Positions 10,155-18,973 of a stretch of 64,000 nt of DNA are shown one piece after another. A program made the position numbers and the translations under genes. Source of the DNA: Collinsella aerofaciens. GTDB taxonomy: Bacteria; Actinomycetota; Coriobacteriia; Coriobacteriales; Coriobacteriaceae. Numbering within the stretch: the first letter of the stretch is position 1; the number at the start of each line of letters is the position of its first letter. A model generated the notes under the pieces. It was not told the DNA's origin, searched no databases, and saw nothing but the letters and a program-made list of their open reading frames with translations. The DNA lies in the NCBI RefSeq assembly GCF_902364355.1, contig NZ_CABJDK010000002.1:248001-312000 (forward strand), read 5' to 3'.

Positions 10155-10194
10155 AAGAACCGCCCGGAAGCACGATGCCTTCCGGGCGGTTCTT
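10155..10194. terminator. Bidirectional terminator between ligA and the merR gene
   Basis: AAGAACCGCCCGGAAG and its exact complement (10179-10194) form a 16-bp perfect stem with an 8-base loop. It serves the converging ends of ligA (+) and the regulator (-); the latter's stop overlaps the distal arm. Confidence 0.85.
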
Positions 10195-11041
10195 ACTTTG
10201 CTGGGGCAACCGGCACCGTGATCTGCGTTACGTAGGTTGCCGGGTCGTCGCTGATGATGTCATCGATAAGGGCGATCTCGCGCGAAGGCCCGGTGGGCGC
10301 CAGGTTGTGCTCGCGCATATAGCCGAGCAGCTGCTTATAGCGCGGGGCTGCTTGCCCGTGCGTGCCGCGGAAGCTTATGGTCAGGCAGCGCGCGGCAGGT
10401 CGCGTCTCAACGTCGCCCAAGTAATCATCGGTGTCATCGAGCAGCAGGAAGACCTCGTCGTAGCCATCAAAGTCGCCGGCGGCGAGGCGTTCGGGCGCGA
10501 TGCCCACACCCAGATTGCCCAGATAGGCAAAGGTTTCGTGCTGCCCCTGCTGAAGCTGGCGGATATGCCATCCCAGCGAATAGGCGTCGGTGGGATTGAC
10601 GCGCTCGTGCAGCGTGGCGCAGCGAAGTTCGGGTTCCTCGATTTCGCTAATGGTGTCGAGATCAGCATTCAAAGCGCCATGAAGCAAGGCAAGCCGCTGG
10701 TCAATCTTGCGCGACATGCGCTCCAACTCACGCCGCCTGTGCTCAATTAACTCCTGTTGCTTGGTCAGTTGCCGTTGTATCAAATCCATATCGCGCGTAG
10801 TGACAAACTCGCGAATCTGCGCCAGCGGCAAGTCGAGAACGCGCAGGTTGCCGATGGTGTTGAGGGTGGAGAGCTGCCGCGATCCGTAGTAGCGGTACCC
10901 ACTTGCCGGATCGACATATGCCGGCTCCAACAGCCCCATCTGCTCGTAATGACGCAGTGTGCCCACGCTTAAATTGAGCAGGCGCGCCACCTCGCCAATG
11001 CGGAGCAGGCCCTCGGTGTGTTCACTTGGCATGTCGGTCAC
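10193..11041 (-). CDS. MerR-family transcriptional regulator with GyrI-like effector domain
   Basis: A 282-residue regulator. The N-terminal MerR helix-turn-helix (about 12-80) reads LLRIGEVARLLNLSVGTLRHYEQMGLLEP followed by GYRYYGSRQLSTLN, then a long dimerisation coiled coil (about 85-125), then a C-terminal domain of the GyrI/BmrR type (about 140-280) that usually binds hydrophobic cations or drugs. The start codon is GTG, with AAGGAG seven bases upstream. It follows the MATE transporter gene by 55 bases on the same strand, so it probably controls that pump from the MerR-type operator found upstream of it. The inducer is unknown. Confidence 0.88.
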   Translation of the reverse strand: MTDMPSEHTEGLLRIGEVARLLNLSVGTLRHYEQMGLLEPAYVDPASGYRYYGSRQLSTLNTIGNLRVLDLPLAQIREFVTTRDMDLIQRQLTKQQELIEHRRRELERMSRKIDQRLALLHGALNADLDTISEIEEPELRCATLHERVNPTDAYSLGWHIRQLQQGQHETFAYLGNLGVGIAPERLAAGDFDGYDEVFLLLDDTDDYLGDVETRPAARCLTISFRGTHGQAAPRYKQLLGYMREHNLAPTGPSREIALIDDIISDDPATYVTQITVPVAPAK

Positions 11042-11096
11042 AGGACCGCTCCTTTCGGTAAAAACAGGGGAGAGGCGCTAGGCCTGCGTCGCCCCG

Positions 11097-12443
11097 CTAC
11101 GCCACCAGCTTGTCAAAAGCCCCGCGCCGGTTGAGCACGGTAAATGCAATCACGCAGATGCCCGCCGACAGAATCGACCCGCACGGCGAGGCGATGCCCA
11201 TGGGGAACAGCGTGTCGGAATAGGCGTTCGACAGCAGCCATGCGCCGGGCACGCGAATGAGCACCACGGCCAGCACGTTGTGCGCAAAGCCAATGTAGCT
11301 CTTGCCATACGCAGCGAAAAAGCCGCTAAAGCAAATGTGGATGCCGGCAAAGATCGCGTCGAAAATATAGCTGCGCATATAGCCGGTACCGGCGGCGACT
11401 ACTGCAGCGTCCTTGGCAAAAAAGCCGATAAACGCCGGCGCCACCAGCCACATCAGCACCGTGATCAGGCAGCCGTACACCACCGAGATGGTCATGGCGT
11501 CCTTGAGTACCTGACGCGCGCGATCGCCCTTGCCCGCGCCGGCATTTTGCGCCGTGAGCGCGCTGACGGTAGCGCCCATGGAACTCGGCACAATGAACAA
11601 AAAGCTGATCATCTTTTCGACCAGGCCCACGGCGGCGGCGTCGACCAGACCGCGGTGGTTGGCGATGACGGTGATGAACATAAACGCCACCTGGATGCAG
11701 CCGTCCTGCACGGCCACGGGCACGCCGATCTTAAGAATGCTACCGAGCACCTCGGGCTGGGGGCGCAGGTCGCTGCGCTTAACGTGGATGTTCGTGCGGC
11801 GGCTCTTGAGCCACACGAGCGCGAGGGCAACGCTGGCCGTCTGCGCGGTCACCGTGCCGAGCGCCGCGCCCACGGGGCCGAGCCCCATGTGGCCGATAAA
11901 CAGAAAATCGAGCGCGATGTTGATGATGCATGCCACGCCAATCACGTACATGGGCGAGCGCGAATCGCCCAGCCCGCGAAAGATGGCCGAAAGAATGTTG
12001 TATGCGGCGATAAACGGAATGCCCATAAAGCAAATGCGCAGGTAGGCGGCGGTGCCTTCGACCGCCTCGGCCGGCGTGCCAATGAGCGCCACGATCTGCG
12101 GGCACAGTGCGAGCAAGATAGCGGCCAGCACCACCGAGACACCCATAAAGAGCGTGATGGTGTTGCCGATGGCGGTCTCGGCGCGGTCGAAGCGGCGCGA
12201 ACCCACGGCGTGGCCGACGATGACCGTCGTTCCCATGGCCAGGCCCACGAGCGTCACGGTAATGATATAGAGCGTCTGCGCGCCGTTGCCCACGGCGGTG
12301 ATGCCGGCGGCGCCGCTAAACTGCCCCATCATGTACAGGTCGGCCATGCCGTAGAGCATCTGCAAAAAGTACGAGAGCATATAAGGCAGGGCAAAGACCG
12401 CGATGGTCTTGAGGACATTGCCGCGTGTGAGGTCGTGTTCCAT
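11097..12443 (-). CDS. MATE-family multidrug efflux transporter
   Basis: A 448-residue polytopic membrane protein of the MATE (NorM/DinF) superfamily, with about twelve hydrophobic segments in two halves. The start reads LTRGNVLKTIAVFALPYMLSY; QMLYGMADLYMMGQFSG and the GNGAQTLYI stretch are typical of helices 1-2. These pumps expel cationic compounds using a sodium or proton gradient. The downstream MerR/GyrI-type regulator supports a drug-responsive role. A MerR-type operator sits upstream at 12491-12517. The ribosome-binding site (GAAAGTG) is weak. Confidence 0.9.
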   Translation of the reverse strand: MEHDLTRGNVLKTIAVFALPYMLSYFLQMLYGMADLYMMGQFSGAAGITAVGNGAQTLYIITVTLVGLAMGTTVIVGHAVGSRRFDRAETAIGNTITLFMGVSVVLAAILLALCPQIVALIGTPAEAVEGTAAYLRICFMGIPFIAAYNILSAIFRGLGDSRSPMYVIGVACIINIALDFLFIGHMGLGPVGAALGTVTAQTASVALALVWLKSRRTNIHVKRSDLRPQPEVLGSILKIGVPVAVQDGCIQVAFMFITVIANHRGLVDAAAVGLVEKMISFLFIVPSSMGATVSALTAQNAGAGKGDRARQVLKDAMTISVVYGCLITVLMWLVAPAFIGFFAKDAAVVAAGTGYMRSYIFDAIFAGIHICFSGFFAAYGKSYIGFAHNVLAVVLIRVPGAWLLSNAYSDTLFPMGIASPCGSILSAGICVIAFTVLNRRGAFDKLVA

Positions 12444-12490
12444 GGGCGGGGCACTTTCTGGCTTAGATCGTTTACGTACCAGTGTAGTGA

Positions 12491-12517
12491 AAACCCTACA
12501 ACGATTGTAGAGTCAAG
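12491..12517 (-). promoter_or_regulatory. MerR-type operator/promoter of the MATE-merR operon
   Basis: On the minus strand a TTGACT -35 is followed by the dyad CTACAATCGTTGTAG and, after a 19-base spacer, TTCACT as -10. The overlong spacer with a dyad inside it is the hallmark of promoters activated by MerR-family DNA distortion. Confidence 0.65.
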
Positions 12518-12614
12518 GTTTGTGTTGGCGGTGGGGCGAAAAAGTCACGCACGCGTTCATTTCCAATTGAATACAGGGGCGCGTCCTGCGAGCTTGGTGC
12601 CTGCACTAGCCTTG

Positions 12615-12655
12615 CAGAAATCGATTTCGGAACACTTGACACCGCCGCACGGCGC
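12615..12655 (+). promoter_or_regulatory. Promoter of the ABC exporter operon with palindromic operator
   Basis: A 12-bp perfect palindrome, GAAATCGATTTC, lies just before TTGACA (-35), which is 16 bases from CATAAT (-10). The palindrome resembles the LacI-family sites near kdgK and may bind a regulator; which one is unknown. Confidence 0.5.
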
Positions 12656-12704
12656 GCCATAATACGTGGGTTTGCGAACAACGTTTGATGGGGGATGAAC
12701 CTGC

Positions 12705-14534
12705 GTGCGCAATCTCAAGATTCTGTTTTCCTATCTGGGGGCATACCGCCGCGATGCCATGCTCGGCGTGCTCTTTGTGACGGCCGAGACGGCGCTCGAG
12801 CTGTTTATCCCGGTCATCATGGCAAATATCATCGACGTGGGCGTGCCCGCGGGCGACATCAACTATATGCTGTTGCAGGGCACGTATATGTTGATATGCG
12901 CTGCATTTTCGCTGGTACTTGGCTTGGGCTATGCGCGCACGTCTGCCCGCGTTGCCTCGGGGCTGGGCGCTAACCTGCGCGAGGCGGAGTATCGCAAGAT
13001 TCAGACGCTCGCCTTTGGCAATCTGGACAACTACGATGCCAGCTCGCTCGTCACGCGCATGACCACCGATATCACCGTCATCCAAAACGCCATCGGCAAC
13101 GGCTTTCGCCCCATGGTGCGCGGCCCCGTGACGCTCATCGTCGGCTTGGTCTATGCGCTGGTGCTGTCGCGTCCGCTCGCCACCGTTTTCGCGATCATCC
13201 TGCCGGTGCTGGCGATCGTGCTGGGCGTTATCACCTATCGCGTCAGTCCGCTCTACCGCCAGCTGCAGACCTCGATGGACCATCTCAACGGTGTGGTGCA
13301 GGAGGACCTCACCGCCGTGCGCGCCGTCAAGGCGTACGTGCGTGCCGAGCACGAGGAGGCCAAGTTCGACGCCGTCAATACCGAGCTCGCGCATACGGCG
13401 ACCAAGACCTTCGGCAACGCCGTGCTCAACCTGCCGGTGTTTCAGCTGTCGATGTACGTGGCGGCGCTTTCCATTCTGTGGATCGGCGGTCGCATGATCC
13501 TTGCCGGCGAGCTCGGCGTGGGCTCGCTCACGGGCTTTATGAGCTATGTGCTGTTGATCATGAACTCGCTCATGATGATCTCCAACGTGTTTTTGCTGCT
13601 CACCCGCGCACTTGCCAGCGTGGAGCGCATCTCGCGGGTGCTCGACGAGCGTTCGCTTATCCAGGCACCCGACGCTGCCACTGCCGTGCACGGGGTGGCC
13701 GACGGAAGCATCGAGTTTCGCGACGTGTCGTTTAAGTACCGCGCGGATGCTGCTGAGGATGTGCTCGAGCATATTGACCTTTGCATTGAGGCGGGCTCCA
13801 CGGTGGGCGTGCTCGGCGGCACGGGCTCGGGCAAGAGTTCGCTTGTGCAGCTAATCGCGCGCCTGTACGACGCCACCGAAGGCGCCGTGCTCGTGGGCGG
13901 GCGCGATGTGCGCGATTACGACCTGGCCGCCCTGCGCGACGCCGTGGGTATCGTGCTGCAAAAGAACGTACTGTTTACGGGTACCGTGCGCGAGAACCTG
14001 CAGTGGGGCAATCCACAGGCGTCGGACAATGAGCTCCTCGCGGCTTGCCGCGCGGCGTGCGTGGATGAGTTCCTCGATCGCATCGGCGGGCTGGACGGCT
14101 ATCTGGGCCAGGGCGGTGCCGGTGTCTCGGGCGGGCAGAAGCAGCGCCTGTGCATCGCGCGTACATTGCTCAAGCATCCGCGTGTGCTCATCTTTGACGA
14201 TTCGACCAGCGCGGTCGATATGGCGACCGACGCCAAGATCCGCGAGCATATCGCTCAGATTCCCAACACGACGGTGATTGTCATTGCGCAGCGCATTGCG
14301 AGCGTCATGGATGCCGATCGCATTATTGTGTTGGACGACGGTCGTGTCCACGGCGTGGGCACGCACGAGGAACTGCTGGCGGGCGATAGCATCTACCAGG
14401 AGATTTACGCCTCGCAGATGGAATTTGCAGGGAACGCGGACACCGGCGACGGCTGCGACGATGGCTGCGCGAATGATCCGTTTTCCTGCGTTCCCAGCGG
14501 ATCGCCCTTGGAAGGGGGTGAGCGCCATGCCTAA
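12705..14534 (+). CDS. ABC exporter half-transporter, subunit with degenerate ATP site
   Basis: A 609-residue type IV ABC exporter: an N-terminal six-helix domain (about 1-310) and a C-terminal nucleotide-binding domain. The latter has Walker A GGTGSGKSS, Q-loop IVLQKNVLF, signature VSGGQKQR, and Walker B VLIFDDSTSAVD. The aspartate in place of the catalytic glutamate after Walker B is typical of the subunit that forms the non-hydrolytic site in heterodimeric exporters. The start is GTG with GGGGGA upstream. Its stop overlaps the start of the partner gene by eight bases. A Cys/Asp-rich tail follows the ATPase domain. The substrate is unknown; lipids or drugs are usual for this family. Confidence 0.9.
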   Translation: MRNLKILFSYLGAYRRDAMLGVLFVTAETALELFIPVIMANIIDVGVPAGDINYMLLQGTYMLICAAFSLVLGLGYARTSARVASGLGANLREAEYRKIQTLAFGNLDNYDASSLVTRMTTDITVIQNAIGNGFRPMVRGPVTLIVGLVYALVLSRPLATVFAIILPVLAIVLGVITYRVSPLYRQLQTSMDHLNGVVQEDLTAVRAVKAYVRAEHEEAKFDAVNTELAHTATKTFGNAVLNLPVFQLSMYVAALSILWIGGRMILAGELGVGSLTGFMSYVLLIMNSLMMISNVFLLLTRALASVERISRVLDERSLIQAPDAATAVHGVADGSIEFRDVSFKYRADAAEDVLEHIDLCIEAGSTVGVLGGTGSGKSSLVQLIARLYDATEGAVLVGGRDVRDYDLAALRDAVGIVLQKNVLFTGTVRENLQWGNPQASDNELLAACRAACVDEFLDRIGGLDGYLGQGGAGVSGGQKQRLCIARTLLKHPRVLIFDDSTSAVDMATDAKIREHIAQIPNTTVIVIAQRIASVMDADRIIVLDDGRVHGVGTHEELLAGDSIYQEIYASQMEFAGNADTGDGCDDGCANDPFSCVPSGSPLEGGERHA

Positions 14535-16425
14535 GACATCCGCTCAGGCCCGTCCCGCCAATCTGGCGCAGACGCTCCGCCGCTTGCTCTCCTACATGGG
14601 ACACGCCAAGTTCTCGCTGCTCGCAGTGGGTGTGCTTGCCTCTGTTGCGGCCATCGCGAGCCTTGCCGGTACCTACATGGTGCGCCCCATCGTCAACGGT
14701 TTGGCAACGGGCGGCGAGGAACTGCTCGCTAAGCAGGTTATCTTTACCGCTGCCATCTACGCCGCGGGCGTGCTCTCGGCTCTGGGCTACTCGCAGATTA
14801 TGGTGCGCGCGGCCCAGCGCGTGGTCTCCGATATCCGCCGCGACCTGTTTGCGCACATCCAGATGCTGCCGCTGAGCTACTTCGACAGCACGCGCTCGGG
14901 CGACATCATGAGCTTTTTCACCAACGATGTCGACACTGTCTCCGAGGCGCTCAACAACAGCTTTGCCAACGTGATTCAGGCGAGCATCCAGGTGGTCGGC
15001 ACCACGGCCATGCTCATCATCCTCAACTGGCAGCTCACGATTATCACGCTCGTGTGCGACGCGGCCATTGTGCTGTACGCGCGCTACTCGGGCGCGCGCT
15101 CTAAGCGCTTCTTTGCCGCCCAGCAGGCATCGCTTGGCGACCTGGACGGATATATCGAAGAGATGGTCTCGGGCCAAAAGGTCATCAAGGTCTTTAATCA
15201 CGAACAGGCCAATGTGGCTGGTTTTGACGCACGCAACCAAGAGCTGCGCCGCACCGGTGGTGCCGCGCAGGCCTACGCCAACTCCATGGTGCCCATGACC
15301 GTGGTGATCGGCTATGCCAACTACGCCATCGTCGCCGTGGCGGGCGGCATGCTCTGCATCAAGGGGCTCGCCGACGTAGGCGCGCTTGCAAGCTACCTGG
15401 TCTTTGTACGCCAGGCGGCCATGCCCATCAACCAGTTTACGCAGCTGGGCAACTTTTTGCTCAACGCGCTGGCCGGTGCCGAGCGCCTGTTTGCCGCCAT
15501 GGACCTTAAGCCCGAGGTGGACGAGGGCTGCGTGGAGCTGGTGCAGACGGGGGACGCCGCGTGGGCATGGAAGATTCCCGAGGGCCAGGGCGTGGGCGCG
15601 TACGGGCACCTGCATGATATGGCTGCCGTTGATGAGTCGGGCCGTGCGGTGGCTGCCGACGGCACCGAGCTCACGTGCGGCTTGGTCCCACTTGCCGGCG
15701 ACGTGCGCTTCCATGCCGTGGACTTTTCCTACGTGCCAGGCACCCGTGTGCTCACGGATCTCAACCTGTTTGCCAAGCCGGGCCAAAAGATCGCCTTTGT
15801 GGGCTCCACAGGCGCAGGTAAGACGACCATCACCAACCTCATCAACCGCTTCTACGAGGTCGATGACGGCGAGATCACGTACGACGGCATCGACGTCAAG
15901 CACATTGCCAAGGCCAGCCTGCGCGGGTCGCTCGGCATTGTGCTGCAGGACACGCACCTGTTTAGCGGCACCATTGCGCAGAACATCCGCTTTGGCAAGC
16001 TCGACGCGACCGACGAGGAAGTGCGCGCCGCCGCCGAGGCTGCCTGCGCGGATTCGTTTATCCGCCGCCTGCCTAGAGGCTACGACACGCCGGTCACGGC
16101 CGACGGCGCCAACCTGTCGCAGGGCCAGCGCCAGCTGCTCGCCATTGCGCGCGTGGCCGTCGCCGACCCACCGGTGCTCATCCTGGACGAGGCCACTTCG
16201 AGCATCGACACGCGCACCGAAAAGCTTATCGAGCGCGGTATGGACCGCATCATGCGCGGACGCACCACGTTTATGATCGCGCACCGCCTGTCCACCGTCC
16301 GCGACGCCGACGCCATCATGGTCCTTGAACACGGCCGCATCATCGAGCGCGGCACCCACGAGGAGCTGCTCGCCCAGCACGGCGAGTACTGGCAACTGGC
16401 GCATGGCTTAAAAGAGCTGGATTAA
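14527..16425 (+). CDS. ABC exporter half-transporter, catalytically intact partner subunit
   Basis: A 632-residue ABC exporter with an N-terminal six-helix domain and a C-terminal ATPase domain: Walker A GSTGAGKTT, Q-loop IVLQDTHLFSG, signature LSQGQRQ, and canonical Walker B VLILDEATSSID with the catalytic glutamate. It complements the degenerate site of the preceding subunit, so the two should form one heterodimer (TM287/288 or LmrCD type). A linker of about 65 residues between the membrane and ATPase domains (rich in Gly, Asp, Ala) is longer than usual. GAAGGGGG precedes the ATG, and the overlap with the previous gene indicates translational coupling. Confidence 0.92.
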   Translation: MPKTSAQARPANLAQTLRRLLSYMGHAKFSLLAVGVLASVAAIASLAGTYMVRPIVNGLATGGEELLAKQVIFTAAIYAAGVLSALGYSQIMVRAAQRVVSDIRRDLFAHIQMLPLSYFDSTRSGDIMSFFTNDVDTVSEALNNSFANVIQASIQVVGTTAMLIILNWQLTIITLVCDAAIVLYARYSGARSKRFFAAQQASLGDLDGYIEEMVSGQKVIKVFNHEQANVAGFDARNQELRRTGGAAQAYANSMVPMTVVIGYANYAIVAVAGGMLCIKGLADVGALASYLVFVRQAAMPINQFTQLGNFLLNALAGAERLFAAMDLKPEVDEGCVELVQTGDAAWAWKIPEGQGVGAYGHLHDMAAVDESGRAVAADGTELTCGLVPLAGDVRFHAVDFSYVPGTRVLTDLNLFAKPGQKIAFVGSTGAGKTTITNLINRFYEVDDGEITYDGIDVKHIAKASLRGSLGIVLQDTHLFSGTIAQNIRFGKLDATDEEVRAAAEAACADSFIRRLPRGYDTPVTADGANLSQGQRQLLAIARVAVADPPVLILDEATSSIDTRTEKLIERGMDRIMRGRTTFMIAHRLSTVRDADAIMVLEHGRIIERGTHEELLAQHGEYWQLAHGLKELD

Positions 16426-16474
16426 CCTGTTCGAGCACGATGCTTTGACCCCTCCATGCTCCTCACCTCGCCTC

Positions 16475-16539
16475 AAACCATCACAACATTCGACGTTTTT
16501 TGCCAAAATTGGGAAAAGCATCGAATGTTGTGATGGTTT
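16475..16539. repeat. Palindromic repeat family R1, copy A
   Basis: AAACCATCACAACATTCGA and its exact complement form 19-bp arms around a 27-base loop. Related copies lie at 17719, 21845 and 32325. A and B share one loop orientation; C and D carry the loop inverted. Confidence 0.85.
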
Positions 16540-16640
16540 TTCTACCACTCGATCGGGTGGAATCGCTTTCTTGCGCACGAAGGTGTGCGGACCCGTGGGC
16601 AGGGGAATAAGGTTGGTTATCCGACTCCATTGGAGGGCTC

Positions 16641-17678
16641 ATGGACCTGCCGATCGTCCTGTCCCATAAGACTGCCTGGCTGTACCACAACGTGGCGCGC
16701 CCGTTCGAGCCGCTCTCGCGAGCAAGCAGCCTATACGATGAGGACTCGCTTGCTGGCGAGGCGGAGCCGACCGCGAGCCTGCCCAAATTGGGGCTCGATG
16801 CCAAGGGGCTGAGGGCTTCAACGGCAGTTGGGATCGTTACCGACTATCTGGTTTCGCTTGGTATTCCACGAGAAGAGCTCGATCATATCGACACGCTCGT
16901 CAACTTCGATTTTGAGCGCTCGACGCCGGCTGGATTTAGGTGCCATGTGTTTGGAGCACCGGTACCTCCAGGCCATCTTATCGAGGTGGCAGAGGGCCTT
17001 CTGGTGGTTGATGAGGCCATGTGCTTTGTCCAGGCGGGTTCGTGGATGAGTGAGCCCGAGCAGTTGGAATATGGCTACGAAATCTGCGCCCGATACCATT
17101 TGAATCATCTGTCGACAGACGATTATATCGAGATGGGGCAGAGGCACACCGTTGCCGACTTGATTGCTTATTGTAATGAGAACCGATCTCGTCAGGGGGC
17201 TGTACGCGCGGCCGCCGTGCTCAAGCGCGTGCACGATGGCGCACGGTCGCCCATGGAGACGGCCACCGCAATCATGGTCGTAGCAAAACGTTCTCAGGGC
17301 GGGCTAGGATACGTCAAGGTTGAGCTCAACCATCGGGTCGATGTTCCCAACGAGTTCAAGTATCTCGCAAAGGCCGGGTATTTCGAGATCGACGTATATG
17401 CGCCTGCGAGCGGTACGGGAATTGAATACAACGGCTCGGACCATCTTGATAAACAGCGCAGCGCATCTGATGCGGAGCGTATGACCGTGCTGAGCGCGCT
17501 GGGCTTTAAGATGATCGTCCTCACCGGGACTCAGTTTGCCCACCAGCTGCAATTGCACCGGGCTATGAACGCCATCGCACTCGCGATGGGCCTTAAGTGC
17601 GACCGAAGCGAAGCGTTCCAAAAGCGGCAGAACGACCTGCGAGAATTCGTGATTCGACACTGGGACGGCGGCCTTTAG
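16641..17678 (+). CDS. AbiEi/DUF559-like protein with predicted nuclease fold
   Basis: A 345-residue protein, not recognised as a named family with certainty. The N-terminal half resembles the actinobacterial AbiEi-like proteins that often accompany a nuclease-fold domain. The C-terminal 130 residues carry a Vsr/DUF559-like pattern: a glutamate in ARSPMETATAI, an aspartate in GYFEIDVYAP, a glutamate strand TGIEYNGSDHL, then DAERMTVLSALGFKMIVLTG. That E - D - ExN order is compatible with a PD-(D/E)XK fold, although the catalytic lysine is replaced by asparagine. The binding site GGAGGG is strong. It is a single gene bracketed by two copies of the R1 palindrome. A defence or toxin-antitoxin role is inferred only. 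Confidence 0.5.
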   Translation: MDLPIVLSHKTAWLYHNVARPFEPLSRASSLYDEDSLAGEAEPTASLPKLGLDAKGLRASTAVGIVTDYLVSLGIPREELDHIDTLVNFDFERSTPAGFRCHVFGAPVPPGHLIEVAEGLLVVDEAMCFVQAGSWMSEPEQLEYGYEICARYHLNHLSTDDYIEMGQRHTVADLIAYCNENRSRQGAVRAAAVLKRVHDGARSPMETATAIMVVAKRSQGGLGYVKVELNHRVDVPNEFKYLAKAGYFEIDVYAPASGTGIEYNGSDHLDKQRSASDAERMTVLSALGFKMIVLTGTQFAHQLQLHRAMNAIALAMGLKCDRSEAFQKRQNDLREFVIRHWDGGL

Positions 17679-17718
17679 GGACGTTCCGGTCCTTCTGCGG
17701 GGTGCCGTGGGCAGGCAG

Positions 17719-17780
17719 ACCATCACAACATTCGACGTTTTTTGCCAAAAACGGGAAAAGCATCGAATGTTGTGATGGTT
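17719..17780. repeat. Palindromic repeat family R1, copy B
   Basis: ACCATCACAACATTCGA and its complement form 17-bp arms; the loop is nearly identical to copy A. It begins 40 bases after the stop of the nuclease-fold gene. Confidence 0.85.
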
Positions 17781-17913
17781 TGTATGCTGAGGATGGGCTT
17801 GGAAAGTCCGTTTTGCTCGAAGCGACCTGTCCTGTCGTACGGGTGTCGGCATGATTCTCCCGTGGGGTATTATGTTTTCCGAAGAATAAAACGCCGCGTG
17901 AGGGGAGGGCTGC

Positions 17914-18969
17914 GTGGACGGGCACGTGCAACATGACGGCTTTGGCCGCGATATCAACTACCTGCGCATTGCCGTTACCGACAAGTGCAATTTTCGCTGC
18001 ATTTACTGCATGCCGGCCGATGGCGTGGCGCCCCGCGCGCACGACGAGCTACTCAGTGCCGAGGAAATCGCCCGCTTTGTGCGCTTGGTGGCGGGAGAGG
18101 GCATTCGCCGCGTGCGCCTGACGGGCGGCGAGCCGCTGGTCAGCCGCCGTATCATTCCGCTCATTCGCGACATCCGCGCGATCCCGCAGATCGAGGACAT
18201 CTCGCTCACCACCAACGGCGCCCTGCTGCCCAAGCTGGCGCCACAGCTCAAAGATGCCGGGCTTAACCGCGTCAACATCTCGCTCGACACACTCGACCCT
18301 ACGCTCTTTGGAAAGATCACGCGCCTGGGTCGGCTCGAGCAGACCGTGGCAGGCATCGACGCGGCGCTGGCTTGGGGCTTTGAGCCCGTTAAGGTCAACT
18401 GCGTTGTGGTGCGCCGGCTCAACCAAGATGTGGCGGCCCTTGCGCGGCTGACCGTCGACCGCCCCATCCACCTGCGCTTTATCGAATACATGCCCATTGG
18501 CGACGAACATACGAGCTCGCATTGCGCTGTGGATCCGCATGCGCCCGCGCTCAATCCCGAGCTGTGGGACGCGAGTGACACCGTGCCGAGCGACGAGCTG
18601 CGGGCGCGCATCAATGCCGGGGCCGCGGCGGCGGGACTGGGCGAGCTCGAGCCGCTCGACATCAACGACGCTCCTGCCGGCGCGGGCCCTGCGCGCTATT
18701 GGCACTTTCCGGGTGCGACGGGAACGGTTGGCTTTATTAGCGCCATGTCCAACCATTTTTGCGCGAACTGCAACCGTCTGCGCCTGACGGCCGATGGCAA
18801 CGTGCGCCCGTGCCTGTTCAGCGATGCCGAGTATTCGGTGCGCGACGCCCTGCGCCGTGGTGATGATATGCAGGTACTTTCGATTTGGCGCGATGCCGTC
18901 GCCCACAAACCGCAGGAACACGCGATAATTGAGGGCACGCAACGATTTATGTCCCAAATCGGAGGATGA
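17914..18969 (+). CDS. moaA: GTP 3',8-cyclase (molybdenum cofactor biosynthesis protein A)
   Basis: A 351-residue radical-SAM enzyme that, with MoaC, turns GTP into cyclic pyranopterin monophosphate. It begins FGRDINYLRIAVTDKCNFRC, carrying the N-terminal CxxxCxxC cluster motif (CNFRCIYC), then LTGGEPLV and SLTTNGALL. The C-terminal second [4Fe-4S] site CANCNRLRL plus the cysteine in VRPCLF is present, and the chain ends in the double glycine needed for activity (SQIGG). The start is GTG with GGGGAGGG upstream. It is immediately upstream of a moaC-mobB fusion, so the two form a cofactor operon. Confidence 0.95.
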   Translation: MDGHVQHDGFGRDINYLRIAVTDKCNFRCIYCMPADGVAPRAHDELLSAEEIARFVRLVAGEGIRRVRLTGGEPLVSRRIIPLIRDIRAIPQIEDISLTTNGALLPKLAPQLKDAGLNRVNISLDTLDPTLFGKITRLGRLEQTVAGIDAALAWGFEPVKVNCVVVRRLNQDVAALARLTVDRPIHLRFIEYMPIGDEHTSSHCAVDPHAPALNPELWDASDTVPSDELRARINAGAAAAGLGELEPLDINDAPAGAGPARYWHFPGATGTVGFISAMSNHFCANCNRLRLTADGNVRPCLFSDAEYSVRDALRRGDDMQVLSIWRDAVAHKPQEHAIIEGTQRFMSQIGG

Positions 18970-18973
18970 TCAT

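Noticed and set aside
14323..16404. 693-codon minus-strand frame opposite the second ABC exporter gene
   Set aside because: Shadow frame: His/Val/Asp-rich with no domains, fully antisense to a well-supported gene.
16641..17678. Transposase for the flanking R1 palindromes
   Set aside because: There is no HUH, DDE or serine/tyrosine recombinase motif; the C-terminus fits a Vsr/DUF559-like fold instead.
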